The notes beneath the pieces are model-generated. The model had not been told where the DNA came from and did not search any database. It worked only from the letters and a program-made list of their open reading frames with translations. The translations under genes and the position numbers were made by a program. Below are positions 52,102-61,714 of a stretch of DNA of 64,000 bases, in pieces. Position 1 is the stretch's first letter; every line of letters starts with the position of its first letter. Source of the DNA: Rhizobiales bacterium dw_265 (lineage in GTDB: Bacteria; Pseudomonadota; Alphaproteobacteria; Micropepsales; Micropepsaceae); contig JAAVUU010000006.1 of NCBI GenBank assembly GCA_018449595.1, positions 1 to 64,000 of the forward strand. The letters run 5' to 3'.

Positions 52102-54768
52102 CTAAAATTTATATCCCAAGGTGATCCCCGTCATGCGCGGCGGCAGCGGCACGCATTGCAGCACGCCCGAGGTATTGGCGATGCCGAAAGACGCATTGGG
52201 CGCGGAGTTCAGCACGCCATTATATTCCGGCAGGCAGGCCGGCGTGTTGGCGACATTGGTCATGTAGACGCCGAAGTCGAAATTCTTGCCCGCGACGTTG
52301 AGGAAATCCACCCGCAGGTCGAGCAGCCCATAGGACGAAGTGCGCTGGCTGGGATCGAAACCGCGCAGGTCGGCCAGGGTGCGGCTCTGCCAATAGTAAT
52401 GCGCCGTCATGGTCACATCGTCGAGCGGCACACCGGCAATGTCCTTGAGGCCGGTGGCATAGCTGACCGTCTCGTTGGTCTGCCAGGCCGGCAGCGGGAA
52501 CGGCGTGCCGGACAGGTTGGTGGAGCCGGACGGCAAGAGATAGCCCGGCGGCGGGTTGTAGCTGAAATCGGTGTAGCGCGCGTCCAGATAGCTGCCCGAG
52601 ACATTCACCGTCAGGCCGGGCAGCGGCAGCAGGGTCACGTCCCATTCCGCGCCGAAGATATGCGCCGTCTTGGCGTTCAGTGTGACATTGTCGTTGGTGA
52701 CATTGAGGCAGGCATTGTTGTTGTAGGCCGCCTGGGTGCAGGCGCCGCCGCCCGCGACGGTGGCGATGGTGACATTGGGCAGGGACACCAGGGTCTGGAT
52801 GTCGTGATAGTCCGAGAAATAGCCCGACAGGTTGGTACGCACCGGCATGCCCAGGATCGCCCACTCCGACTTGATGCCGGTTTCATAGTCGGTGACGTTT
52901 TCCGGCCTGGCGACGGTGACGGCGGGATTGATGGCGGTGGAGTTGATGGCGCCGGAGCGATAGCCGGAGCGGGTGGTGACATAGACCAGGGTGCCGTCCC
53001 ACAAATCGTGATCCAGCGACAAAGTGTAGGTCGGCTTGTGGAAGCTGGCGTCGACATTGGTGTTGCAGGCGGCCAGCGGCTTGAGCACACCCGCCGTATT
53101 GGTCAGGGCGCAGGCATGGGTCTGGCCGTTATAGGTGATGCCGTTATAGGTCACCGGCGTGGGATCGAAGACGCCATTGGCCACGCCGGCGGTCGTCGCG
53201 GCGCTGGCGGGGAAGATGTCGTCCAGGGTGCCGATCAGGGCATGGCGCTCGTCATAGGTATAGCGGATGCCCCCGGTCAGCCTTGTGTCGCTGGTGATCG
53301 ACCAGGTCGCCTGGGCATAGCCCGCATAACTGGAATTGCGCTGGCTGTTGGCGGAGCCATCCTGCAGGGTGATCTGCTTGCCCGACACCGCCTGCGGCGT
53401 CACCGCGCTGGGCAGGTAGAGATAGAACAGGCCGCCGTCATGCGGGCTGTCCTCCATGAAATAGAACAGGCCCGCCGTCCACTGCACCTTGTTGTCGAAG
53501 GCGTTGCCGTTGACCGTCAGTTCGGACTGCACCGACTTGTAGTCGGGCACGATATATTCGTAGTCGGCGGTGTCATAGGGCAGGCCGCGGCCGATGGAGG
53601 TGCCGCGATTGTCCCACCAGCGATAGGCCGTCAGCCATTTCACATCGATGTCGTCGAAGCGCTTGTTGATGGTGGCGCTGACCGTCTGGTAATGGCCGAT
53701 ATCGGCGTTGCTGACCGTCTGTTCGGTGCTCCAGAAGCCGGCCTTCTGTTCGCGCGCCACCGAGGCCAGCAGGGAATTATAGGCCGCCGGATCGGGATTC
53801 AGCGCCGTGCCGGTGAGATAATTGGTGTAATAGGGCGCGATCTGGTGGCCCAGAAGATCGGTGAAGCCGGTGCAGGTTCCGGGAATATTGCAGATGGCGG
53901 GCTTGCCGTTGCGCACGCCGCTGCCGGGGAAATAGCCCAGGTCGTGATAGGTCGAGCCGGTGTCATGCTCGGCAACAAGGTTGGCGCGCAACAGGATGGA
54001 GAAGCTGTCGTCCGGCACCCATTTGAGCGAGAAATTGCCCGCGATCTTGTTGGAGCCCATGCCCGGCTGGGTGTTGCGATAGCCGGTCGCCGGGTCCTGA
54101 TAGAGGTTGGTGATATAACCGCGCTGGTCGCTGATCTGGCCGGCGGCGCGGAAGAACAGCGTATCGCTGAGCGGAATATCGACCGCGCCCTGAACCTGGG
54201 CATGGCCATAGTCGCCCAGTTCGGCGCGGACATAGCCGCCATAGGTGTCGCCGGGCTCGCGCGTGGTGTAGAGAATGGCGCCGCCGGTGGAGTTGCGCCC
54301 GACCAGGGTGCCCTGCGGCCCCTTCAGCACCTGGACGCTGTCAATGTCGAACAGCCCGCCGGAAAGGCCCACCGGACGCGCCAGGTAGACGCCGTCCATA
54401 TAGATGGGCGAGGACGGATCGAACGACATCACCGACTGGCCGGAGCTGGAATCGAAATCGCGCTGGCCGCGGATGGTGACGTTCAGCGTGTCCTGGCGGA
54501 AGGTGGTGGGGGCGATATAGACCGAAGGGCTGGAGTAGCGCAGGTCTTCGATGGTCTTGATGTTCAGCCTGTCCAGGTCGGCCTGGTTGTAGGCGGTGAT
54601 CGAGATCGGCACCACCTGCTCGTCTTCCTGCCGCTTGCGGGCGGTGACCACGACCTTTTCCAGCCCCGCCGCCTGGGTATCGCCGCCGGTATCGGCGGTC
54701 TGGGCCCGTGCGGCCAAAGGTACGGCAAGGGCGGTGGTCAGAAGCACCAGGAGCAGGCGGTTGGACAT
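52102..54768 (-). CDS. TonB-dependent outer membrane receptor
   Basis: An 888-residue receptor. Start ATG 54768 has GGGGA seven bases before it and a signal peptide SNRLLLVLLTTALAVPLAAR, cleaved near ARAQ. The TonB box VVVTARKRQEDEQVVPISIT and plug motifs (DSVQVLKGPQGTLVGRNSTG, AILYTTREPG) are of the type common in sphingomonads and caulobacters. The barrel ends MTGITLGYKF. The substrate is unknown; these receptors often import plant-derived or aromatic compounds. It is divergent from an SDR dehydrogenase gene, 189 bases apart. Confidence 0.9.
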   Translation of the reverse strand: MSNRLLLVLLTTALAVPLAARAQTADTGGDTQAAGLEKVVVTARKRQEDEQVVPISITAYNQADLDRLNIKTIEDLRYSSPSVYIAPTTFRQDTLNVTIRGQRDFDSSSGQSVMSFDPSSPIYMDGVYLARPVGLSGGLFDIDSVQVLKGPQGTLVGRNSTGGAILYTTREPGDTYGGYVRAELGDYGHAQVQGAVDIPLSDTLFFRAAGQISDQRGYITNLYQDPATGYRNTQPGMGSNKIAGNFSLKWVPDDSFSILLRANLVAEHDTGSTYHDLGYFPGSGVRNGKPAICNIPGTCTGFTDLLGHQIAPYYTNYLTGTALNPDPAAYNSLLASVAREQKAGFWSTEQTVSNADIGHYQTVSATINKRFDDIDVKWLTAYRWWDNRGTSIGRGLPYDTADYEYIVPDYKSVQSELTVNGNAFDNKVQWTAGLFYFMEDSPHDGGLFYLYLPSAVTPQAVSGKQITLQDGSANSQRNSSYAGYAQATWSITSDTRLTGGIRYTYDERHALIGTLDDIFPASAATTAGVANGVFDPTPVTYNGITYNGQTHACALTNTAGVLKPLAACNTNVDASFHKPTYTLSLDHDLWDGTLVYVTTRSGYRSGAINSTAINPAVTVARPENVTDYETGIKSEWAILGMPVRTNLSGYFSDYHDIQTLVSLPNVTIATVAGGGACTQAAYNNNACLNVTNDNVTLNAKTAHIFGAEWDVTLLPLPGLTVNVSGSYLDARYTDFSYNPPPGYLLPSGSTNLSGTPFPLPAWQTNETVSYATGLKDIAGVPLDDVTMTAHYYWQSRTLADLRGFDPSQRTSSYGLLDLRVDFLNVAGKNFDFGVYMTNVANTPACLPEYNGVLNSAPNASFGIANTSGVLQCVPLPPRMTGITLGYKF

Positions 54769-54957
54769 GGCGGTTTCCCCGGGACGGTGACAAGGGCGCG
54801 GGCGTTTTTGCATCGCCCAAAACCCTTTAAAATCGGCCGAAGCTCTATCGGAAATGCCAGACTGGATAAAGCCAATGTGGCGTTTGCAAGCCAAATCGGG
54901 AAGTTTTCCTTATAAGGCCGCGGCCGTTAAGCTTCGGCCATGAACAGCGAGGAACAC

Positions 54958-55698
54958 ATGACCAAAATCGCAATGATCACCGGGGCCGGCAGCGGCGTGG
55001 GCCGGGCCGTGGCCAAGGCGCTGGCGGCGCAGGGCTGGAGCCTGGCGCTGGTGGGCCGCAAGGAAGCGGCGCTGGAAGAAACCGCCGCCGCACTGACAGG
55101 CGAACATCTGGTGGCGCCGGCCGATGTGGGCGATCCCGCCCAGGTGAAATCGGTCTTCGCCTGCATCAAGGACAGTTACGGCCGCCTGGACATGCTGTTC
55201 AACAATGCCGGCATGGGCACGCCCGCCATTCCGATCGAGGATCTGTCCTTCGAACAGTGGCAGGCCATTGTCGGCGTCAATCTTACCGGCGCCTTCCTCT
55301 GCACCCAGGAAGCGGTGCGGCTGATGAAGGCGCAAACCCCGCAAGGCGGCCGCATCATCAACAACGGCTCGATCAGCGCCGACCGGCCCAGGCCCCATTC
55401 CGCGCCTTACACCGCGACCAAGCACGCCATCACCGGACTGACCAAATCCACCATCCTGGACGGGCGGCCCTTCGACATCACCGCCGGCCAGATCGACATC
55501 GGCAATGCCGCCACCGAGATGACGGAGCGCATGACCCAGGGCGTGCTGCAGCCCGACGGCAGGCTGGCGGTCGAACCGCGCATGGATGTGAACCATGTCG
55601 CCCAGGCCGTGGCCTATATGGCGGGGCTGCCGCTGGAATCCAATGTGCCCTTCATGACGGTGATGGCCACCAAGATGCCGCTGTTCGGGCGCGGTTGA
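54958..55698 (+). CDS. Short-chain dehydrogenase/reductase
   Basis: A 246-residue classical SDR. The NAD(P) motif is TGAGSGVG (8-15), NNAG lies at 82-85 and the catalytic residues are Ser138/140, Tyr151 and Lys155 in [13 protein letters not shown] after the second strand suggests NADPH preference. The start at ATG 54958 has GAGGA four bases upstream; an earlier ATG at 54940 would add six residues. It is followed directly (TGA then ATG) by a membrane protein gene and is divergent from the TonB receptor, so it may act on a substrate taken up by it. Confidence 0.9.
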   Translation: MTKIAMITGAGSGVGRAVAKALAAQGWSLALVGRKEAALEETAAALTGEHLVAPADVGDPAQVKSVFACIKDSYGRLDMLFNNAGMGTPAIPIEDLSFEQWQAIVGVNLTGAFLCTQEAVRLMKAQTPQGGRIINNGSISADRPRPHSAPYTATKHAITGLTKSTILDGRPFDITAGQIDIGNAATEMTERMTQGVLQPDGRLAVEPRMDVNHVAQAVAYMAGLPLESNVPFMTVMATKMPLFGRG

Positions 55699-57018
55699 AT
55701 GAAGCCCGGAAGCATCGCCGCCGCCATCCTGCTGTCGGGATATGCGGCGATGCTGGCCTTCAACGCGCCGGGGCAACTGTCCTATGACTCGGTGACCCAG
55801 CTGGCCGGCGGGCGCGCCGGTTTCTACAACAGCTGGCATCCCCCGGTGATGAGCTGGCTGCTGGGCCTGTTCGATGCGGCGGTGCCGGGCACCCTGCTGT
55901 TCCTGGTCTTCCAGAGCCTGCTGCTGCTGGCGGCGCTGCTGATGTTGCTGTGGCGCGCTTCGCCTGGAGAGGGCGGCTGGGGCAGCGTCGCGGTCGCGGC
56001 GGTCCTCGTGCTGACGCCGCAGTGGCTGCTGTATCAGGGCGAAATCTGGAAGGACATCCTGTTCGCCGATGCGGCCATTGCCGGCTTTGCCGCCCTGGCG
56101 ATGGCGGCCACGCATCGGCGCCTGCCCTGGCTTGCCGTGGCGGCGGTACTGCTGGCCCTGGCTGCCGCCACGCGCCAGAACGGCTTGGTGCTGTTGCCGG
56201 TGGCGGCCGTGGTCGCGGGCCTGACCGCGCCGCGCCGCCGGTGGGCGCATGGCCTTGGTTACCTGGCCGTCACCATGGCCCTGGTGCTGGGAATCGGGCT
56301 GGCGCTGTCGGGGCGCGGCGATGGCGGTGAAGGCGCCGCCGCCGAAATCCGGCTGGGCCAGAGCTATGACCTGGCGGGGGCGCTGGCCCGCCAGCCCGCA
56401 CTGGCGCTGCCCGTCCTGGCAATCGAAGATCCGGCACTTGAAAAAGTGCTGCGCGGCCGTGGCGCGGCACTTTATTCACCGCTGCACAACGATCCCTTTG
56501 CCGCCGATGCCGCCGTCAGCGCCGCCTTGTCGGAGGCGCCCGATGGCGCGATCGGGCGCGCCTGGCGCGGGCTGGTGCTGGATCATCCCCTGCTCTACCT
56601 GCGAACCCGCTGGGCGGCCTTTGCGGCGGTGCTGACCACTCCGGACACGGTGGCCTGTCACTTCACACCCATCGGCATCAATGCGCCGCCCGCACTGCTG
56701 AGGCCGCTGGGGCTGAGCGCCGGCATCCGGCCGCAGGACCAGGCCCTGGCCAATTATGCGCGGGCCTTCTTCGGCACGCCCATCTTCTCGCATCTGTTCT
56801 GGGGCGCGGCGGCGCTGGGGCTGCTGGCGATCCTGCTGCGGCGGGGCGCCGCCCCCGATCTGGCGGTTGCCGGATTGCTGGCCGCGGCACTGCTGTTCAC
56901 CATCACATTTGCGATCATCTCCATCGCCTGCGATTACCGCTATCTGGTCTTTCTCGACCTGTCGGCGATGGCGGCGGCGCTTTATGTCGTGGCCGGCCGC
57001 CAAGTCAGAAAAGATTGA
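55699..57018 (+). CDS. Polytopic membrane protein, GT-C glycosyltransferase-like
   Basis: A 439-residue integral membrane protein with about ten hydrophobic segments. The early loop PGQLSYDSVTQLAGG, then YNSWHPPVMSWLLG, and QGEIWKDILFADAAI are typical of GT-C/ArnT-like proteins, where a loop Asp and a W-K-D segment face the periplasm. A lipid-linked sugar transfer role is possible but not proved. It starts at once after the SDR stop. The last segment is followed by a basic tail (VAGRQVRKD). Confidence 0.7.
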   Translation: MKPGSIAAAILLSGYAAMLAFNAPGQLSYDSVTQLAGGRAGFYNSWHPPVMSWLLGLFDAAVPGTLLFLVFQSLLLLAALLMLLWRASPGEGGWGSVAVAAVLVLTPQWLLYQGEIWKDILFADAAIAGFAALAMAATHRRLPWLAVAAVLLALAAATRQNGLVLLPVAAVVAGLTAPRRRWAHGLGYLAVTMALVLGIGLALSGRGDGGEGAAAEIRLGQSYDLAGALARQPALALPVLAIEDPALEKVLRGRGAALYSPLHNDPFAADAAVSAALSEAPDGAIGRAWRGLVLDHPLLYLRTRWAAFAAVLTTPDTVACHFTPIGINAPPALLRPLGLSAGIRPQDQALANYARAFFGTPIFSHLFWGAAALGLLAILLRRGAAPDLAVAGLLAAALLFTITFAIISIACDYRYLVFLDLSAMAAALYVVAGRQVRKD

Positions 57019-57511
57019 CGAAAAATTCAACCGGGTACGGAATATTCCGTCATGCCGGTGCGTTTCCATGACCGGCAGGGAAGAAGCAAATGCGCGCCTG
57101 CTTTCTGGGACAGAATATCTGCGCTTTGGGGTTTGGCGTCGCGACGCTGCAGACCCAACCCCCGCTTGTGGACGAGCAGACCGGCAAGCCGGCACATGAC
57201 GAACATGTTAGCGCGGCCCTGGAGCGGCCGGATTCCCGCCAGCCCGCGCCGCTGCCGATCAACATGCGCCCCCTGTAGCATATCCGCAACGCCGCCTGTG
57301 GCCGCCGGGCCCTTGATCCAACAGGTCTTTTGAGTCGTATTGCGCCTGTTGGCAGGATCTGGCGGGCGGATCGCCGTCTTCGGCAGGGGCAGTCCGCCGC
57401 AGTTTTCTGTACAGGCGGCCCCTTGTGCAACGCGGCACCAAACCCGATATTGATCGTTATCGGACTCGCCGGTAACGGTATTTTATTTCGACTCCTGGTA
57501 TTTGGTGGGGC
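57019..57511. other. Intergenic stretch upstream of mlaA with one possible small gene
   Basis: About 490 bases. It holds a plausible 62-codon ORF at 57090-57278 and otherwise no gene that I can support. The bases before mlaA (57455-57505) are more AT-rich (gttatcggac, ggtattttatttcgactcc) and probably contain the mlaA promoter, but no clear -35/-10 pair is obvious. Confidence 0.4.
57090..57278 (+). CDS. Possible 62-residue small protein
   Basis: Starts ATG 57090 with CAGGGAAG eight bases upstream; reads MRACFLGQNICALGFGVATL, then QTQPPLVDEQTGKPAHDE, and ends LPINMRPL. The first 20 residues are moderately hydrophobic with two Cys. No family recognised. It could be real or a chance frame in GC-rich DNA; the good ribosome binding site favours real. 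Confidence 0.35.
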   Translation: MRACFLGQNICALGFGVATLQTQPPLVDEQTGKPAHDEHVSAALERPDSRQPAPLPINMRPL

Positions 57512-58240
57512 ATGAAAATCACGCTAGCCGCGGTCTCTGCGATCGCTCTCAGTCTTTTTGTCGGCGCCTGTTCGACGCCCAGCGCGGAGTCCGTCGCGCA
57601 GCACGACCCTTGGGAAAAGACCAACCGGGACATCTTTGATTTCGACGTCCGCGCCGACCACGCCGTCGCCCGCCCCATCGCGCGCGGCTATCGCGACGTG
57701 GTGCCCGAGCCGGTGCGCGACGGCATCCACAATGCCGTGACCAACCTGAATTCGCCGGTGATCCTGGCCAATGACGTGCTGCAGGGCGACGGCGACAGGG
57801 CCGCCAACACCTTCGGCCGCATCGTGATCAACTCCACCGTCGGCCTGGGCGGCCTGATCGACGTCGCCGCCAAGCTGGGCATCCCCTATCACGACAATGA
57901 TTTCGGCATCACCCTGGGCAAGAACGGCATCTATGAGGGCTCCTATCTGGTGCTGCCGCTGCTGGGCCCGGCGCCGCCGCGCGACCTCCTTGGCAAGGCG
58001 GTGGACACCGCCTTCGATCCGCTGACCTATGTCCAGTTCCACGGCAAGGACACCTGGATGGTGGTGCGCTTCGGCATCGGCGTGCTGGACGCCCGCACCT
58101 CGCAGCTGGATGCGGTGGACACGATCGAGCGCTCCTCGATCGATTTCTACGCCACCTCCCGCAACCTGTATCGCCAGAGCCGCGCCGCCAAGATCAATGA
58201 CGGCAAGCCCAGCGCCGACGCGGACCTGCCCAATCTGTAA
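57512..58240 (+). CDS. mlaA: Outer membrane lipid-asymmetry lipoprotein MlaA (VacJ)
   Basis: A 242-residue lipoprotein with signal KITLAAVSAIALSLFVGAC (lipobox Cys20). The MlaA family landmarks are HDPWEKTNRDIFDFDVRADH, VVPEPVRDGIHNAVTNLNSP, INSTVGLGGLIDVAAKLGI and GSYLVLPLLGPAPPRD. MlaA extracts misplaced phospholipids from the outer leaflet and hands them to MlaC. The partner genes mlaBCDEF are not in the window, as is often the case in alphaproteobacteria. GGTGGGG precedes the ATG, and a strong terminator follows. Confidence 0.94.
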   Translation: MKITLAAVSAIALSLFVGACSTPSAESVAQHDPWEKTNRDIFDFDVRADHAVARPIARGYRDVVPEPVRDGIHNAVTNLNSPVILANDVLQGDGDRAANTFGRIVINSTVGLGGLIDVAAKLGIPYHDNDFGITLGKNGIYEGSYLVLPLLGPAPPRDLLGKAVDTAFDPLTYVQFHGKDTWMVVRFGIGVLDARTSQLDAVDTIERSSIDFYATSRNLYRQSRAAKINDGKPSADADLPNL

Positions 58241-58256
58241 CAGCTGACGGATTGCA

Positions 58257-58286
58257 AAGCCCGCGCAACTGCGGTTGCGCGGGCTT
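58257..58286. terminator. Rho-independent terminator after mlaA
   Basis: AAGCCCGCGCAAC (58257-58269) and GTTGCGCGGGCTT (58274-58286) form a perfect 13-base stem with a four-base loop, followed by ttgcttg on the plus strand and by attached A/T bases on the other. It separates mlaA from the convergent RND permease gene and may serve both. Confidence 0.85.
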
Positions 58287-58294
58287 TTGCTTGT

Positions 58295-61200
58295 CTATTC
58301 GGCTGGTGCCGGACTGGGCGCATGATCCCCAGGCTTGTCGCCCATCATGCCGTGATACCACCTGTTCCAGAAGCTCCCCGTCCAGTCGCCGAACCTGTCC
58401 ATGTAGAGATATACCACCGGCGTGGTGTAGAGCGTCAGGATCTGGCTGAGGAACAGGCCGCCGACGATGGAGATGCCCAGCGGCTGGCGCAATTCCGAAC
58501 CTTCGCCCAGGCCGATGGCCAGCGGCAGGGCGCCCAGGATGGCGCCGGTGGTGGTCATCATGATGGGCCGGAAGCGCAGCAGGCACGCCTTGTAGATGGC
58601 GTGGCGCGACGACAGATTCTCGCGCCGCTGCAGGTCGATGGCGAAATCGATCATGATGATGGCGTTCTTCTTGACGATGCCGATCAGCAGGATCACCCCG
58701 ATCATGGCGATCAGGTCGAACTCGGTATGGAACATCAGCAGCGCCAGCACCGCGCCCACGCCGGCCGACGGCAGGGTGGACAGGATGGTGATGGGATGGA
58801 TCAGGCTTTCATACAGGATGCCCAGGGTGATGTAGATGGTCAGGATCGCCGCCAGCAGCAGGAAGGGCATGTTGGAAAGCGACTTCTGGAACAGCTGGGC
58901 GGTGCCGGCGAAGTCGCCATGGATGGAGATCGGCACATTGAGATTGGCCATGGTCTTCTGGATCGCCGCCGTGGCCTTGCTGATCGGCTCGCCCGCCGGC
59001 AGGCTGAAGGAGAAGGTGGTGGCGACAAAGGGGCCCTGATGGTTGACCGCCAGCGGCGTGGTGCCGGGCCCATAGCTGGCAAAGGCCGACAGCGGCACCA
59101 TGGTCTCGACCGTGGTGGAGACCGACGCGCCGGTTGAGGCCGCGCCCCGCGCGCCCACCGCCACCGAATTCTGCTGGGCGTTGCGCTCCGCCTGGGCCCC
59201 GGCATCGCCGCCCGGCGATTGCACCTGGGCGGCCTGGGACGAGGCGTCGGAAGAATCCTGCGACAGGCCGCTGGTGCCGCCGCCCTGGGGCGCCGTGGTC
59301 AACCCGCCCGTGGCCCCGCCCGTCGTGGCGCTGGCGGCGCTGGCGATGACAAAGGCGCCGCCCGCCGCGGCGCTGGCCTGGGTGCCGCTGACCGAGCCGC
59401 CGGAGGTCGAGATAAACAGGTCGTGCAGGGTTTCGGGGCTCTGCCAGAAGGCGGGCGCCACCTCCATCACCACATGATACTGGTTCTTGTCCTTGTAGAT
59501 GGTCGAGACCTGGCGCTGGCCGAAGGCGTCGTACAGGGCATTGTCGATCTGGGCGGCGTTCAGCCCCAGCCTGGCGGCGGTCTGGCGGTCGATCTTGAGG
59601 TCGATCTCCAACCCCTTGTCCTGCTGGTCGGAATTGACGTCTTCCAGTTCGGGCACGTCCTGCAGCGCCGCGGTGATCTTGGGCAGCCAGGTCTGCACGT
59701 CCTCCAGGGTATCGCCCTGGATGGTGTACTGGTAATCGCCATTGCCCTGGCGGCCGCCGGCGCGGATCTGGCCGCCCGGCTGCAGGAACAGCCGCGCGCC
59801 CGCCACATTCTGCAGCTTGGGGCGCAAACGGTCGATCACCTGCTGGGTGGTCAGGCCGCGCTCGCGCGGCGGCTTGAGCGTGACATAGACCTGGCCGCTG
59901 TTGGAGGCCTGGCCGCCGGCAAAGCCGCCCACCGTCGCCACCGCCGGATCGCTTTTGATCTCGTCCACGAACTGCTGGAATTTCTTCTGCATCGACTGGA
60001 AGGAGATCGACTGGTCGCCGCGGATGCCGCCCTGCATGGTGCCGTTGTCCTGGTCGGGGAAGAAGCCCTTGGGGACGATCGCCAGCAGGTAGAAATTCAG
60101 GAACACCGCGACCAGCAGGATGAAGATGATGGTCAGCGGATTGTCGAGCGCCCAGTTCAGGGTCTTGCGATAGAAATTCTGCATCGTGTCCAGGATGCGC
60201 CGCGACCAGCGCATCAGCCAGTTCTGGTCCTCGCTGACCGAGAAATCCATATAGGCGCACATCATCGGCGTCACGGTCAGCGACACGATCAGCGACATGA
60301 CGATGGCGGTGGTCAGGGTCAAGGCGAATTCGTGGAAGATGCGCCCGACGATGCCGCCCAGCAGCAGCACGGGAAAGAACACCGCCACCAGCGAGATGGA
60401 CATGGAAAGCACGGTGAAGCTGACCTCGCCGGCGCCCTTCAGCGCCGCGGTCATGCGGTCCTCGCCGTTTTCCAGATGGCGGATGACGTTCTCCAGCACG
60501 ACGATGGTGTTGTCCACGACAAAGCCGGTGGAGACGATCAGCGCCATCAGCGAGAAATTGTCCAGGCTGAAGCCCATCAGGTACATCACCCCGAAGGTGC
60601 CCAGCAGCGACAGCGGCACGCAGACGCTGGGCACCAGGGTGGCCTTGAGGTTGCGCAGGAACAGGAAGACCACCACCACCACCAGGATGGTGGAGAGGAT
60701 CAGGGTCATCTCCACGTCATGCACCGAATTGCGGATCGAGGTGGTGGTGTCGCTCAGCACGTCCAGGTCCACCGCGACGGGCAGCGCCGCCTTGAGCTGG
60801 GGCATCTGGCCGAGGATGGCATCCACCACCTGGATGACATTGGCGCCGGGCTGCTTGGTGATGTTGACCAGGATGGCGGGCTTGCCGTTGAAGATGCCCA
60901 GGTTGCGGACATTCTCGACCCCGTCGAACACCTGGGCGACGTCCTGCAGCCGCACGGCCGAACCGTTCCGATACGCCACAATAAGGGTCTTGTAGTCGCT
61001 GGCCAGGGTTGCGGTGTCGTTGGCGAAGACCTGGATGCTCTGGCTGCCCTGCTGGATATCGCCCTTGGGGCTGTTGGCGTTGGCGGCGCTGACGGCGGCG
61101 CGCACGTCTTCCAGGCCGATGCCGTATTTGAACAGGGCGCGGGGATTGAGTTCGATGCGGATCGCGGGCAGCGACGCGCCGTTCAGCGCCACATTGCCGA

Positions 61201-61714
61201 CGCCGGAAATCTGCGACAGCTTCTGCTGGATGATGTTGGAGGCCTGGTCGTAGATCTGGCCGGGCGACAGGCTCTTGGAGGTCAGGGCCAGGATCAGGAT
61301 GGGGAAGTCGGCCGGATTGAACTTGCGATAGGTGGGGTTGGAGCGCAGCGCCGCCGGCAGGTCCTGGCGCGCCGCGGTGATGGCGGCCTGCACGTCGCGC
61401 GCCGCCCCGTCGATGTCGCGGCTGATGTCGAACTGCAGCACGATCTGGGTGTTGTTGACATTGCTTTGCGAGGTCATTTCGGTGACCCCGGCAATCGCCC
61501 CCAGGTGGCGCTCCAGGGGCGTCGCCACGCTGGACGACATGGTTTCCGGCGAGGCGCCGGGCATGTTGGCGCTCACCGCGATGGTGGGAATGTCGATGTT
61601 GGGCAGCGGCGCGACGGGAAGCAGGAAATAGGCCCCAAGCCCCGCCAGCCCCAGCCCCAGCGCCAGCAGGATGGTGGCGATGCGGCGCTGGATGAAGAGG
61701 GCGGCGACACTCAT
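58295..61714 (-). CDS. mdtC: RND multidrug efflux permease, MdtC-like
   Basis: A 1139-residue RND permease beginning [20 protein letters not shown]. MdtC/MuxC traits include [40 protein letters not shown] and the proton relay segment [18 protein letters not shown]. The E. coli protein has about 1025 residues; the extra length is mostly one Ala/Gly/Ser/Thr/Gln-rich insertion at about residues 771-873 (for example [14 protein letters not shown] and [20 protein letters not shown]) in the second periplasmic loop. The ATG overlaps the stop of the upstream permease by four bases, so the two form the heteromeric MdtB2C-type pump. Confidence 0.92.
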   Translation of the reverse strand: MSVAALFIQRRIATILLALGLGLAGLGAYFLLPVAPLPNIDIPTIAVSANMPGASPETMSSSVATPLERHLGAIAGVTEMTSQSNVNNTQIVLQFDISRDIDGAARDVQAAITAARQDLPAALRSNPTYRKFNPADFPILILALTSKSLSPGQIYDQASNIIQQKLSQISGVGNVALNGASLPAIRIELNPRALFKYGIGLEDVRAAVSAANANSPKGDIQQGSQSIQVFANDTATLASDYKTLIVAYRNGSAVRLQDVAQVFDGVENVRNLGIFNGKPAILVNITKQPGANVIQVVDAILGQMPQLKAALPVAVDLDVLSDTTTSIRNSVHDVEMTLILSTILVVVVVFLFLRNLKATLVPSVCVPLSLLGTFGVMYLMGFSLDNFSLMALIVSTGFVVDNTIVVLENVIRHLENGEDRMTAALKGAGEVSFTVLSMSISLVAVFFPVLLLGGIVGRIFHEFALTLTTAIVMSLIVSLTVTPMMCAYMDFSVSEDQNWLMRWSRRILDTMQNFYRKTLNWALDNPLTIIFILLVAVFLNFYLLAIVPKGFFPDQDNGTMQGGIRGDQSISFQSMQKKFQQFVDEIKSDPAVATVGGFAGGQASNSGQVYVTLKPPRERGLTTQQVIDRLRPKLQNVAGARLFLQPGGQIRAGGRQGNGDYQYTIQGDTLEDVQTWLPKITAALQDVPELEDVNSDQQDKGLEIDLKIDRQTAARLGLNAAQIDNALYDAFGQRQVSTIYKDKNQYHVVMEVAPAFWQSPETLHDLFISTSGGSVSGTQASAAAGGAFVIASAASATTGGATGGLTTAPQGGGTSGLSQDSSDASSQAAQVQSPGGDAGAQAERNAQQNSVAVGARGAASTGASVSTTVETMVPLSAFASYGPGTTPLAVNHQGPFVATTFSFSLPAGEPISKATAAIQKTMANLNVPISIHGDFAGTAQLFQKSLSNMPFLLLAAILTIYITLGILYESLIHPITILSTLPSAGVGAVLALLMFHTEFDLIAMIGVILLIGIVKKNAIIMIDFAIDLQRRENLSSRHAIYKACLLRFRPIMMTTTGAILGALPLAIGLGEGSELRQPLGISIVGGLFLSQILTLYTTPVVYLYMDRFGDWTGSFWNRWYHGMMGDKPGDHAPSPAPAE

